DNA of 64,000 nt from Faucicola osloensis_B (GTDB lineage Bacteria > Pseudomonadota > Gammaproteobacteria > Pseudomonadales > Moraxellaceae), in contig CAXORL010000003.1 in NCBI GenBank assembly GCA_964211495.1, positions 1-64,000 of the forward strand, read 5' to 3'. Of this stretch, positions 8,592 through 17,571 are shown one piece after another. Every line of letters starts with the position of its first letter. Position 1 is the first letter of the stretch. The position numbers were made by a program, and so were the translations under genes. The notes under the pieces are model-generated. The model was not told the DNA's origin and did not search any database. It saw only the letters and a program-made list of their open reading frames with translations.

Positions 8592-10385
8592 TCAAAACCG
8601 CACTTTACGCTGCGTAGAAGAACCGATGTTCATACCTTCTCGGTATTTGGTCACGGTACGACGGGCAATATCAATGCCTTTATCTTGTAGATGCTTCATA
8701 ATACTACTATCAGATAGCGGTTTTTTGGGGTCTTCTGCCTCAATCATTTGCTTGATCATCGCGCTGATAGCGGTTGAAGAAACGCCCTCACCCTCATCAC
8801 TACTGACTTGACTGGAAAAGAAATATTTTAGGCTGAATAGCCCTTTGGGGGTAACGATGGTTTTGCTGGTAGTGATACGAGAAACGGTTGACTCATGCAA
8901 GCCGACTTCATCTGCCACATCTTTGAGTACCATCGGCTGCATTGCCATGGCGCCTTGCTCAAAAAAAGCCTGCTGACGTTTGACGATACAGGTTGCAACT
9001 TTTAGTAGATTTTGATTACGCTCTTCGATACTACGGATAAACAGCCGCGCATCATACAGCTGCTCTTTTAGATAGACGCCTTGCTCGCTGTTGTCATTGC
9101 GACTGACAAGCTTGGCATACACTTGGTTAATACGCAGTTTTGGCAAGGTTTCTGGGTTTAGGCTGACTTCCCAATGCTGTCCACGCTGCACCACAATGAC
9201 ATCAGGAATGTCGTAGCTTTCAATGCCATTATCTAGCTGGCGCTGTGATTTTTCATAAGACAGTGCAGGATTGGGGTTTAATGTGCGCAATAAGGCAAGC
9301 GCAGGCTGAATCTCAGAGACGTCGAGATTGGATGATTTAAGCAGTGCATTGATGTTATTGTTGGCAAAGAATTCTGAATGCATCAAGATTTGCTTGGCTG
9401 CTTGCCAAGAGGGGGTATCACTCGGTAATTTATTGAGCTGAATCAGCAAGCATTCTGCCAAATTTCTCGCGCCAACGCCCAGCGGCTCGCAGTTTTGTAT
9501 TTGCTTCACCACAAGCTCAATGTCTTCAAGCGCCAAGTCCACGTTTTCAACTTGATAAAATGACAACATGGTATCAAAACTTTGAAATAGCTCATCATTT
9601 GATAACGTGATAAAACCGCGCTCGTCCATGCTATCAATCAGATACTCCGCCATCAGCATATCAATGGTGGAAAGCCGTCTTAAATTCAGCTGCCAACGGA
9701 CATAATCTTGAATATTTCCTTGCGTAGCAAGCTTATAATCATCCTGACTGTCTTCGCTATCAATGCCAGTGGCTGCCGAAGATTCATAGCTATAGATATC
9801 ATCCCACTGTGCATCCACCGGCATGTCGATTTGCTGGCTGCTAAGATGCTCGCTACTATCAATGCCGTCTAAGCCAAATTCTTCATCATAGCGATAATCG
9901 CTGTCTGTATAACTGTCCCTATTGTTGTCCCCATAACTGTCACTGTAACTATCACTTGGGCTATGACTTGCATACTCATGCACTGCCGAGGGTGCACTGT
10001 GCTCGGGATAATCTTGGCTAGCAGAAGCAGCATAAAAATCATCCGACGTTAGATAATCTTCCAAAATCTCAGTTTCATGACGGGTATAGTCATCCAAATC
10101 AGCTTCAGACAACCCAACACCTTCTACTTGATAGTCATCATCGTCATAGTCATAGTCGTTATCCATGTCTTGTTCTGGATAGTTTTCGCCATCGGCTAGG
10201 TTATCGGCGTCTTCATAAGACGTCTCCCACTCTTCTTCACGCTCAAGCAGGGGGTTGCTATCGAGTTTAAGCTGCACTTCTTGTTCAAGCTCAAGACTCG
10301 ATAATTGCAGCAAGCGAATTGCCTGTTGCATTTGTGGGGTGAGTGTCATCCCCGTCGTTAGCTTTGCCCCAATACCAATTTTCAT
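8592..10385 (-). CDS. rpoN: RNA polymerase sigma-54 (RpoN) with expanded acidic region II
   Basis: 597 residues, versus about 480 in E. coli. Region I is intact (TGMTLTPQMQQAIRLLQLSS, residues 11-30), as are the core-binding domain, the helix-turn-helix (DVADEVGLHESTVSR) and the C-terminal RpoN box ARRTVTKYRE that reads the -24 element. The extra length is residues 48-216, a very Asp/Glu/Ser/Tyr-rich segment (for example DNDYDYDDDDY) in place of the short acidic region II. Sigma-54 directs enhancer-dependent transcription of genes such as those for nitrogen metabolism and pili. The usual neighbours lptB, hpf and ptsN are absent on both sides. Confidence 0.95.
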   Translation of the reverse strand: MKIGIGAKLTTGMTLTPQMQQAIRLLQLSSLELEQEVQLKLDSNPLLEREEEWETSYEDADNLADGENYPEQDMDNDYDYDDDDYQVEGVGLSEADLDDYTRHETEILEDYLTSDDFYAASASQDYPEHSAPSAVHEYASHSPSDSYSDSYGDNNRDSYTDSDYRYDEEFGLDGIDSSEHLSSQQIDMPVDAQWDDIYSYESSAATGIDSEDSQDDYKLATQGNIQDYVRWQLNLRRLSTIDMLMAEYLIDSMDERGFITLSNDELFQSFDTMLSFYQVENVDLALEDIELVVKQIQNCEPLGVGARNLAECLLIQLNKLPSDTPSWQAAKQILMHSEFFANNNINALLKSSNLDVSEIQPALALLRTLNPNPALSYEKSQRQLDNGIESYDIPDVIVVQRGQHWEVSLNPETLPKLRINQVYAKLVSRNDNSEQGVYLKEQLYDARLFIRSIEERNQNLLKVATCIVKRQQAFFEQGAMAMQPMVLKDVADEVGLHESTVSRITTSKTIVTPKGLFSLKYFFSSQVSSDEGEGVSSTAISAMIKQMIEAEDPKKPLSDSSIMKHLQDKGIDIARRTVTKYREGMNIGSSTQRKVRF

Positions 10386-10602
10386 AACGCGTTTTTTTAA
10401 GCCTTACTCTAATGAGGTTAGTTTAGATGGTGTGTCTATGGTGTGTTCATGCTCTGCTAGGTTGCTAGTTTAGTATTGTTTCAACAAGATATGCTAGTAT
10501 TTTTTGACATTCAGCCGTATATTAATTATCTGCACTTAGCTTAACTGTGCTTAGCTGCAGCACCCACAAATTCCCTAAATTTTTTGCTTACGAAATCACA
10601 CC

Positions 10603-11616
10603 ATGACAAAACTGACAAAATTTGCGATTGTTGAACTCAATAGCCAGACCGATATCTTAGCAAATCTTCAATCTATTGAATTAGGTATTAAAATTGCCAG
10701 TGAACGCGGCACGCGCATGGTGATTTTGCCAGAAAACGCTTTTTGTTTTGGCAAACAAGGCTTTGCCAGTCAATATTTTGATGCCTTAAAAGCTTGGTCA
10801 GCACAGGCTGCCCGACACTATGGTGTGTATCTGCTGGCAGGAACCTTACCCTGCCCGTATCGACCTGACGGTACGCCTGTGGCTGACGGCAAACTTCGGC
10901 AAAGCTCACTATTATTTGACCCTGCTGGCAACTGCTTAGCGCGCTATGACAAAATTCATTTGTTTAAAGCCATCGTCAATGATAGCACAGGCAACTATGA
11001 TGAAGGTAGAACCTTCGAAGCTGGTAATGCGCTCATTGTGGCGCATACCGAGTTTGGCAAAGTCGGCATGATGGTATGTTTTGATATTCGTTTCCCCACC
11101 CTTGCGGTCAAACTACGCGAACTAGGCGCAGATATACTCACCGCGCCTTCGGCGTTTACTTACCAAACAGGTAAAGCACATTGGCATGCGCTACTCACCG
11201 CAAGAGCGCTCGATAGTCAGTGCATGGTCATTGGCGCAGGTCAGACGGGTGACCATGTGGTCAATCCCTCAGCGCCTAGCAACGTTCGCAGCACTTGGGG
11301 GCATAGCGAATTTATCAGCAGTGATGGTGAGAACGTTTTGACCCAAACAATCGATGCAGCAACCCGAGATTTCGATATCACTAACAATTTAGCTCATTTA
11401 CCTTTATCTGACAAAGCAGCAAGCTGGCTGCCTAAGTCAGATGGTCGCCCAGAGCTTGACAAAAATGCTGACCAAACTGCGGTTAAAACAACCCCATCAC
11501 AGCAAGCCCCGAGCGTGATTTTTGCTGACTTTGATGCGGATGCGCAGCAAATAACTCGGCAGAATATTGCATTGCTCGAATGTCAAAAATTGACTATCAT
11601 AGCAAATAATACCTAA
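10603..11616 (+). CDS. Carbon-nitrogen hydrolase (nitrilase superfamily, Nit-like amidase)
   Basis: 337 residues. The Glu-Lys-Cys triad is visible: E44 in ILPENAF, K117 in YDKIHLF and C159 in VCFDIRFP. The overall pattern resembles the Nit1/Nit2/YafV branch, which hydrolyses omega-amides or deaminated glutathione. The usual S-x-G-H-S region is interrupted by a short insert (NVRSTWGHSEF), and about 50 residues follow the conserved domain. The substrate is unknown. It lies 17 bases before the cNMP-domain gene, so the two are probably cotranscribed, and it is divergent from rpoN. Confidence 0.83.
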   Translation: MTKLTKFAIVELNSQTDILANLQSIELGIKIASERGTRMVILPENAFCFGKQGFASQYFDALKAWSAQAARHYGVYLLAGTLPCPYRPDGTPVADGKLRQSSLLFDPAGNCLARYDKIHLFKAIVNDSTGNYDEGRTFEAGNALIVAHTEFGKVGMMVCFDIRFPTLAVKLRELGADILTAPSAFTYQTGKAHWHALLTARALDSQCMVIGAGQTGDHVVNPSAPSNVRSTWGHSEFISSDGENVLTQTIDAATRDFDITNNLAHLPLSDKAASWLPKSDGRPELDKNADQTAVKTTPSQQAPSVIFADFDADAQQITRQNIALLECQKLTIIANNT

Positions 11617-11633
11617 CGACCCTTAAGCGAAAA

Positions 11634-12092
11634 ATGGATAATCCACTTTTTGAATATTTAAAGAATAGCCCAATTTTTAGCCGTCTTGATCCTTATATGT
11701 TTCAAGTGGTCGAAAACTCACTACATTTTAAACAGTTGAGTCCGCAAGAAGTCTTATTTACGGAAGGCGAGCATGGCGATTTTATGGCGTTTTTGCTGAT
11801 TGGTGAGTTATCAGTTATTAAATACAGCCCTTCAGGGGCAGAAATTAAAGTCGGGGAGATTCGGGCGGGCGAAAGTACCGGTGAAATGGCGCTGTTAGAT
11901 TTATTAACTCGCTCCGCCACCATTAAAGCCGCCAGCCTATGTGCGCTTGTCACCTTATCCCGAGCTGATTTTGAGCGACTGTTATCAGATTATCCTCGTA
12001 TTGGTGTTGAGATGCTGCGTGGCTTAGCGATTATCTTGAGCCTTAATCTTCGCCGTACTTCTGAGCATTTGACCCGCGCGGTAAATGCTTAA
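11634..12092 (+). CDS. Stand-alone cyclic-nucleotide-binding domain protein
   Basis: 152 residues forming one cNMP-binding (Crp-like) beta-roll: EVLFTEGEHGDFMAFLLIGELSVIKY and the phosphate-binding-cassette-like GEIRAGESTGEMALLDLLTRSATIKA. The protein ends soon after the C-helix, with no helix-turn-helix domain, so it is not a Crp/Fnr transcription factor. A regulator acting by protein contact is likely. Position 17 bases after the nitrilase suggests joint expression. Confidence 0.8.
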   Translation: MDNPLFEYLKNSPIFSRLDPYMFQVVENSLHFKQLSPQEVLFTEGEHGDFMAFLLIGELSVIKYSPSGAEIKVGEIRAGESTGEMALLDLLTRSATIKAASLCALVTLSRADFERLLSDYPRIGVEMLRGLAIILSLNLRRTSEHLTRAVNA

Positions 12093-12167
12093 GATGGCTA
12101 AGGCTGATGTGGTTAGGCTTAAGCTTAATATTTTTTCATGTTTAATATTACTGCTTAACCTCCCCCA

Positions 12168-13202
12168 TTATCGTCGTGAGCGGGGATGCGATTTGTCATA
12201 CACTTGCGATAAATGCCCAAAATCCAAATGGGTATAAATCTGTGTGGTACTGATATCACTGTGTCCTAGCAATTCTTGAACACCACGTAAATCACCACTA
12301 TCACTTAAAATATGTGAGGCAAAACAGTGTCTAAGTAGATGCGGATATAAGTCTTGCGCGATACCGGCACGTTTGGCCTGTAGCTTGATACGTAGCTGAA
12401 CGGTACGCGTTGAAATACGCGTCCCATAACGCTCACTGACAAATACCGCAGGGTCTTGCTCTTCCACCCACAGCGAGCGATGCGGCAAATAGTTGATGAG
12501 TGCCTGCCAAGCTTTTTCGCCAATCGGTACGATGCGCGTTTTTCCGCCTTTACCCAGTACTCGCAACAGCCGCTGTGATTTGTCGATGTCAGACATATTG
12601 AGTCCCACGAGCTCGCCGACCCGTAAACCACTGCCATACAGTAATTCTAGCATGGCTTTATCGCGAATCCATAGCCGCGCCTCATGGCTATCTTCCGGCA
12701 CGGCTTGGTCTAATAACTGGGATAATACATCGATATCGAGTAACGTGGGCAAGGGTCTCGGGGCGCGTTTGAGACGTATGGTTGTGGTGGGATTTAGTGT
12801 CATCAGCTGCTGAGCAATCAACCATTTGTAAAGTTGACGCAACACGGTCAGTTCATATTGACTACTGGATTTGGATATTTTATCGACATCCAATCGGCGA
12901 ATCAGGAAGTCTGACAACTGCTGACGGGTGATGTGACAAAGCTCGGTATGTTGTTGATAGCAATACGCCAAAAAAGGCTGTAGCGCTTGGCGGTAACTTT
13001 TGATAGTTGCTGCGCTATAACGCTTACTGCTTAGCTCAGCAAGCCAGCGATCTACCAAAGCTTGGTCATCAGTATTGAGCGCAGTTTCTGCCGCATGCGG
13101 CGTTAAGTGCGTGGGCAAATCATCGTTTGCTGATTTGCCTACACGGTTGCTATTTTTCCCTTGACTATTTTTCCCTTCGCTCGGTATACGGCTAGTTTTC
13201 AT
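12168..13202 (-). CDS. xerC: Tyrosine recombinase XerC
   Basis: 344 residues: an N-terminal SAM-like core-binding domain (about 45-145) and a catalytic domain carrying R194 (GSGLRVGE), K221 (GKGGKTR), H288 and R291 (HLLRH), H314 (LLGHSD) and the nucleophile Y323 (TTQIYTHL). It resolves chromosome dimers at dif with XerD. It is called XerC rather than XerD because of its position directly after dapF, as in other gamma-proteobacteria. The first 45 residues are a Ser/Asn-rich extension absent from most XerC proteins. Confidence 0.92.
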   Translation of the reverse strand: MKTSRIPSEGKNSQGKNSNRVGKSANDDLPTHLTPHAAETALNTDDQALVDRWLAELSSKRYSAATIKSYRQALQPFLAYCYQQHTELCHITRQQLSDFLIRRLDVDKISKSSSQYELTVLRQLYKWLIAQQLMTLNPTTTIRLKRAPRPLPTLLDIDVLSQLLDQAVPEDSHEARLWIRDKAMLELLYGSGLRVGELVGLNMSDIDKSQRLLRVLGKGGKTRIVPIGEKAWQALINYLPHRSLWVEEQDPAVFVSERYGTRISTRTVQLRIKLQAKRAGIAQDLYPHLLRHCFASHILSDSGDLRGVQELLGHSDISTTQIYTHLDFGHLSQVYDKSHPRSRR

Positions 13203-13226
13203 AGTGGCGGTTAGCGAGATTGGGGG

Positions 13227-14159
13227 CTATTCATGGTAAGGATGCCCCTCATCTGAGCGATGTTCCTCACTTGATTGTGCCGGCGCAAATTTTAGCCCCG
13301 CACCTGCCATCAAACCCTCCGGACTAAACACCCCTTCGTACACAAAGGTCGCAGGACCTGTCATATACACAGGATAGCCTTCTTGCCAACGAATCACCAA
13401 ACTGCCACCATACAACTGGGCTCGAATATCCACGCCTTCATCTAGCCAGCCTTCACGCACCCCTGTCGCAACAGCAGCACACGCGCCCGTGCCACAAGCT
13501 TGCGTTTCGCCCACGCCGCGCTCATAGACGCGTAGCCTGATATGGCGATTATTCATCACCTGCATAAACCCGACATTGACGCGCTCCGGAAATGCAGGGT
13601 GGCTCTCAATCGCTTTACCGAGTTTTTCCACCTCGGCGGTCAATACATCATCTACTTTGATGATGGCATGGGGATTGCCCATATTTGCCACATAGAGTGT
13701 CACAGGCGTACCATCCACATTGAGCCGATAAGAATTTTGAACTTTAGTAATGGTTTTGGGGGTAAAAGGAATTTCATCGGGCTCAAATTTTGGTTTGCCC
13801 ATATCCACTTTTACCCAGCCATAATCATCGGTGCTAAGGGTGATAATACCGCTGGCGGTTTCCACCCGAATACGCTGTTTAAATGACAATTTACGCGCCT
13901 GCACAAAGCGGGCAAAACATCTAGCACCATTGCCGCATTGCTGCACTTCGCTGCCATCTTTGTTAAAAATACGATAGCGAAAATCGACATCAGGGCGGCT
14001 TGGCGGCTCAACAATCAGCAACTGGTCAAAGCCAATGCCTAAGTGTCTATCCCCTAACAACGCTACCAACTCTTTGGTCAAGTGAAGTCGCTGTGTGACT
14101 AGGTCAATGACCATAAAGTCATTCCCCAGCCCATGCATTTTGGTAAATTCAATTAACAT
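13227..14159 (-). CDS. dapF: Diaminopimelate epimerase
   Basis: 310 residues. MHGLGNDF at the N-terminus, the cysteine motif CGNGARCF and the second cysteine ACGTGACA identify DapF, which interconverts LL- and meso-diaminopimelate for lysine and peptidoglycan synthesis. It has about 30 extra C-terminal residues (AQSSEEHRSDEGHPYHE) beyond the usual 274-280. It lies between lysA and xerC in the conserved lptM-lysA-dapF-xerC order, 24 bases from xerC, but is separated from lysA by a 226-base gap with short repeats. Confidence 0.96.
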   Translation of the reverse strand: MLIEFTKMHGLGNDFMVIDLVTQRLHLTKELVALLGDRHLGIGFDQLLIVEPPSRPDVDFRYRIFNKDGSEVQQCGNGARCFARFVQARKLSFKQRIRVETASGIITLSTDDYGWVKVDMGKPKFEPDEIPFTPKTITKVQNSYRLNVDGTPVTLYVANMGNPHAIIKVDDVLTAEVEKLGKAIESHPAFPERVNVGFMQVMNNRHIRLRVYERGVGETQACGTGACAAVATGVREGWLDEGVDIRAQLYGGSLVIRWQEGYPVYMTGPATFVYEGVFSPEGLMAGAGLKFAPAQSSEEHRSDEGHPYHE

Positions 14160-14278
14160 TGTTATTCCTTAAAATTATTTTGATTTATGCACGCTATCTT
14201 ATCATGATAGCTGATTTTTTATAAGGTAATTGGGGAACAAAAAAACCTTGGCAAGTCAAGCAAATTTGGGCTCGGTTG

Positions 14279-14341
14279 CTAAGGTTTTGGTTTCCGTTAC
14301 TAAGGTTTTGGTTTCAGTGGCTAAGGTTTTGGGCTCAGAGG
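14279..14341. repeat. Three tandem 21-bp repeats between dapF and lysA
   Basis: Unit CTAAGGTTTTGG followed by nine variable bases, at 14279-14299, 14300-14320 and 14321-14341. The first twelve bases are identical in all three; the tails differ. The unit is a multiple of three, and one minus-strand frame stays open across it (repeating Thr-Lys-Thr-Leu), but no convincing start codon or gene is seen. Confidence 0.8.
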
Positions 14342-14385
14342 AATAAATAAGGCTTAGCGTTGCCAGCAAACCTTACAGTTTAGAT

Positions 14386-15693
14386 TTAATCTACCAATTT
14401 TTCGTTTTGCCAAAGGCTCTCAACCGTTTCACGCTCGCGAATGACATGGGCGTGACCATCTTTGACTAAAATTTCACAAGCACGTGGGCGGCTATTATAA
14501 TTGCTCGACATCACAAACCCATACGCCCCTGCGCCTGTGATGGCTAGAACATCATTGTCAGCCAATGCTAACACACGGTTTTTTGCCAAAAAATCGCCCG
14601 TCTCACAAATCGCCCCGACCATATCCCAAACTTTGGCTTCAACCGGTGAGTTCAACTGTGTGGGAATGACTGCCATCTCTGACTGATAAAGTGCCGGACG
14701 AATCAAATCATTCATCGCGGCATCGACAATGGCAAAATTTTTGTGTTCGGTAGGTTTTAAAATATCCACGCGGGTCAACAAGACGCCTGCATTGGCAACG
14801 ATACTACGACCTGGCTCTAGATACAGTGTTAAGCCTAAAGTTTTCAATTTTGGTAAGAGTAACTGTGCAAATTGTTGAATACTTGCAACGTCTTCGTCAA
14901 TATACTGCACGCCCAAGCCACCGCCCAAATCAATATGCTCAAGCGCAATACCTTGCTTGGCAAGTGCGTGAATCATCTCAATGACTTTATCCAATGCATC
15001 CATAAAAGGCTGAACTTGGGTCAACTGCGAGCCAATATGGCAATCAATACCGACGACTTTTAGGTGCGGTAAGTCATGGGCAATTTGGTAGATGCGGGGT
15101 GCGTCTTCATGGGTAATGCCGAATTTATTTTCTTTGAGCCCTGTGGAGATATACGGATGGGTTTGCGCGTCGACGTTGGGATTGACGCGTAGCGAAATTG
15201 GCGCTTGTTGCTGTAGTTTGCCTGCCACTGCATTGATGCGGTACAGCTCAGCTTCTGATTCAACATTAAAGCAAGCAATCCCTACTTCAAGGGCAGTGTG
15301 GATATCTTTGGCGGTTTTGCCAAGTCCTGAAAATACGATTTTTTTGGGGTCGCCACCTGCAGCCAAAACCCGCGCAAGCTCGCCCCCTGTGACGATATCA
15401 AACCCTGCCCCTGCTTTGGCAAGTTCGTTTAATACCGCAAGGTTACTATTGGCTTTTACCGCATAACAAATCTGATGCTCAATCTCAGCAAAACTATCAT
15501 CATAAGCTTTATAGGCTGCCAAAATCGCCTGCTGACTATACACATAGGTCGGTGTGCCGAAGGTCTTTGCGATATCTGCAAGACTGACGCCATCCATCAT
15601 CAAGGCAGTGCCGTCATAATTCAGACAGTCGATTGACTTGACGTGTTCGGTCGGGTTGATCGCTAAACTTGCGGCTGCATCATTAGTAATCAT
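14386..15693 (-). CDS. lysA: Diaminopimelate decarboxylase
   Basis: 435 residues from the ATG at 15693, which has GGAGG five bases before it; the TTG at 15705 is rejected. This is a fold-III PLP enzyme: the PLP lysine is in CYAVKANSNLAVL, HIGSQ and the glycine loop LGGGLG bind substrate and phosphate, and EPGRSIVANAG is the family signature. It decarboxylates meso-diaminopimelate to L-lysine. The gene overlaps the end of lptM by 11 bases, and its ribosome-binding site lies inside lptM, so translation of the two is probably coupled. Confidence 0.96.
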   Translation of the reverse strand: MITNDAAASLAINPTEHVKSIDCLNYDGTALMMDGVSLADIAKTFGTPTYVYSQQAILAAYKAYDDSFAEIEHQICYAVKANSNLAVLNELAKAGAGFDIVTGGELARVLAAGGDPKKIVFSGLGKTAKDIHTALEVGIACFNVESEAELYRINAVAGKLQQQAPISLRVNPNVDAQTHPYISTGLKENKFGITHEDAPRIYQIAHDLPHLKVVGIDCHIGSQLTQVQPFMDALDKVIEMIHALAKQGIALEHIDLGGGLGVQYIDEDVASIQQFAQLLLPKLKTLGLTLYLEPGRSIVANAGVLLTRVDILKPTEHKNFAIVDAAMNDLIRPALYQSEMAVIPTQLNSPVEAKVWDMVGAICETGDFLAKNRVLALADNDVLAITGAGAYGFVMSSNYNSRPRACEILVKDGHAHVIRERETVESLWQNEKLVD

Positions 15694-15994
15694 TTTTACC
15701 TCCAACCGATGGCACAGATGGCACAGATGGCGTAGTCGCTGAGTGAGGCGCTGATTGCGGTGCTGGGGTTGCGTTATTGTCGATCATGACGTTGGGATCT
15801 TGGGTGTTGATATCGACTTTGGTATCAGAGGCATTGGCAGTGGTGCTAGTCGGTTTGGCGGCAGCATCGACTACTTGTTGGCTATTGTTGCTGGGTAGGT
15901 ACAATGCCCCTTTTTGCCCACATCCTGTCAGCACATTGGTTGCCAACATGACCGTCAGCACGGCGATTGTTGGGGATAGTTTTGAAATTTGCAT
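15683..15994 (-). CDS. lptM: Small LptM (YifL)-like lipoprotein
   Basis: 103 residues from the ATG at 15994. A signal peptide ends in the lipobox LTGC, followed by GQKGALYLP, which matches the conserved LptM/YifL N-terminus (CGQKGPLYLP). In E. coli LptM is an outer-membrane lipoprotein that helps the LptD/E translocon mature. The rest is a low-complexity Ala/Thr/Pro/Ser tail ending in a repeated Pro-Ser-Val encoded by a 9-bp direct repeat (GGCACAGAT on the plus strand). It lies at the head of the lysA-dapF-xerC cluster and overlaps lysA. Confidence 0.85.
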   Translation of the reverse strand: MQISKLSPTIAVLTVMLATNVLTGCGQKGALYLPSNNSQQVVDAAAKPTSTTANASDTKVDINTQDPNVMIDNNATPAPQSAPHSATTPSVPSVPSVGGKNDY

Positions 15995-16331
15995 GAATGC
16001 CCTTAATTTTAAGAATAAAATAAGTGTAAAAATAAAATTTGCGATAGCGGTATTGTAGCTGCTTTTGCGTTTTATAAGCAATTATCTCACCTTACTAAAG
16101 ATGAGCATTAAATCGATGATTTTTGATAATTTTTCATTTTGTTGACACCCTCATTGTTGTGGTATGCTTTTTTGCTATAGTGATGACAACAAAAATTTGG
16201 CAAAAAATTACCACAATACAATTTTTTTAATCTACAATAAATTACTTAAGACAAGGATAGCTTAAAATTTAATCCAGTTAGGAAGGGGCTTGTTGCAAGG
16301 AATGCACAAGATCTTGTCTAAAGGAACAGCC
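15995..16331. other. Intergenic region upstream of ackA and lptM
   Basis: About 337 AT-rich bases between divergent transcription units. A possible plus-strand promoter has TTGACA at 16142-16147 and an extended -10 (TGG TATGCT, 16160-16168) with a short 15-base spacer; TATAGT at 16176-16181 is another -10-like box. The ackA ribosome-binding site AAGGA is at 16321-16325. Confidence 0.4.
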
Positions 16332-17507
16332 ATGCAAAATCCGATCTTAGTACTTAATTGTGGGTCTTCGTCAATCAAATACGCGTTATTAAGCAATGAC
16401 AGCAGCGAGCGCGTTGCCGGTCTTGCGGAGAACTTGGGCTTAGATACAGCACGTATCAAACACACCGACCTCAATGGGGAAAAAGTCGAAATCTCTTTGG
16501 CAGGCGCCAATCACCAATGGGCGCTGCAAAAAATATTAGGTTTATTAGCCGCTTACAAACCTGTTGCCGTGGGTCACCGTGTGGTGCATGGCGGACGTGA
16601 GTTTTCTCATGCTGAAAAAGTCAATGACCATGTCTTGGCGGAAGTCAAACGGTTAAAAGTATTGGCGCCCCTGCACAACCCTGCCCATGCCTTAGGTATT
16701 GAGGCGGTGGAAAAAATCTACCCAGATTTACCGCAAGTGGTCGTGTTTGATACCGCCTTTCACCAAACCATGCCCGCCAAAGCTTACCGCTATGCCATTC
16801 CAAAAGATTTATACAATGAGCATTATATCCGTCGCTATGGTTTTCATGGTAGCTCGCACGCCTATGTCAGCCACCGCGCTGACAGCCTAGCCCCTCATAG
16901 CCAAGCCAATGGTTGGATTACTGTGCATTTGGGCAATGGTTGCTCGTTAACCGCCGTGTATGATGGCAAAAGTCTGGATACTAGCATGGGTCTGACCCCG
17001 CTTGAAGGTGTGGTCATGGGTACGCGCAGTGGTGATGTTGACCCAAGTTTGCATATTCACTTGCACCGTATTTTGGGCTATAGCCTTGACCAAATTGATA
17101 CAATTTTAAATAAACAAAGCGGATTGTTGGGCATTTCAGGTATCTCAAGTGATATGCGCACGGTGGAGCAAGCCGCCAACGAAGGCAACGAAGATGCCAA
17201 ACTTGCCATCGAAATTTTCTGTTATAAAGCAGCCCGTTATATCGCCTCACTCAGCTGTGCGTTACCGACCTTTACTGGCTTGGTATTTACCGGGGGTATC
17301 GGTGAAAACAGCGCCTCAATTCGCCAAAAAATCTTACAGAACTTGCCGCATTTTGGCATCAAAGCGAACCTTGACAAAAATGCCGAGCTCTCTCGCGGCG
17401 TAGAAGGTAGCTTCCACCAAGCCGACAGCCAACTGCAATTGTGGGTGATTCCGACCGATGAAGAATACCAAATCGCCAAAGAAACCAAAGAAGTCTTAGG
17501 TTTATAA
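16332..17507 (+). CDS. ackA: Acetate kinase
   Basis: 391 residues from the ATG at 16332, seven bases after AAGGA; an in-frame upstream start at 16290 is unlikely. It shows the acetokinase signature near the N-terminus (VLNCGSSSIKYAL), HRVVHGG, and FHGSSHAYV with the ASKHA phosphate-binding segments HLGNGCS and FTGGIGEN. It interconverts acetate plus ATP with acetyl phosphate plus ADP. Pta follows after 64 bases, but a hairpin terminator lies in that gap, so the two genes are probably only partly cotranscribed. Confidence 0.96.
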   Translation: MQNPILVLNCGSSSIKYALLSNDSSERVAGLAENLGLDTARIKHTDLNGEKVEISLAGANHQWALQKILGLLAAYKPVAVGHRVVHGGREFSHAEKVNDHVLAEVKRLKVLAPLHNPAHALGIEAVEKIYPDLPQVVVFDTAFHQTMPAKAYRYAIPKDLYNEHYIRRYGFHGSSHAYVSHRADSLAPHSQANGWITVHLGNGCSLTAVYDGKSLDTSMGLTPLEGVVMGTRSGDVDPSLHIHLHRILGYSLDQIDTILNKQSGLLGISGISSDMRTVEQAANEGNEDAKLAIEIFCYKAARYIASLSCALPTFTGLVFTGGIGENSASIRQKILQNLPHFGIKANLDKNAELSRGVEGSFHQADSQLQLWVIPTDEEYQIAKETKEVLGL

Positions 17508-17515
17508 ACCCTCTT

Positions 17516-17540
17516 ACCCTGATGACCCATCAGGGTTTTT
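17516..17540 (+). terminator. Hairpin with T tail between ackA and pta
   Basis: A perfect 9-bp stem ACCCTGATG/CATCAGGGT with a 3-base loop and five T residues, nine bases after the ackA stop. It is probably a partial terminator that tunes pta relative to ackA, or a true end if pta has its own promoter. Confidence 0.75.
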
Positions 17541-17571
17541 AGTTTGAATAAAACAACAAATAGGAACTATC

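Noticed and set aside
12168..13202. XerC-like gene as a phage or integron integrase
   Set aside because: Its location directly after dapF in the conserved lysA-dapF-xerC order and the absence of attachment sites or cargo genes indicate housekeeping XerC.
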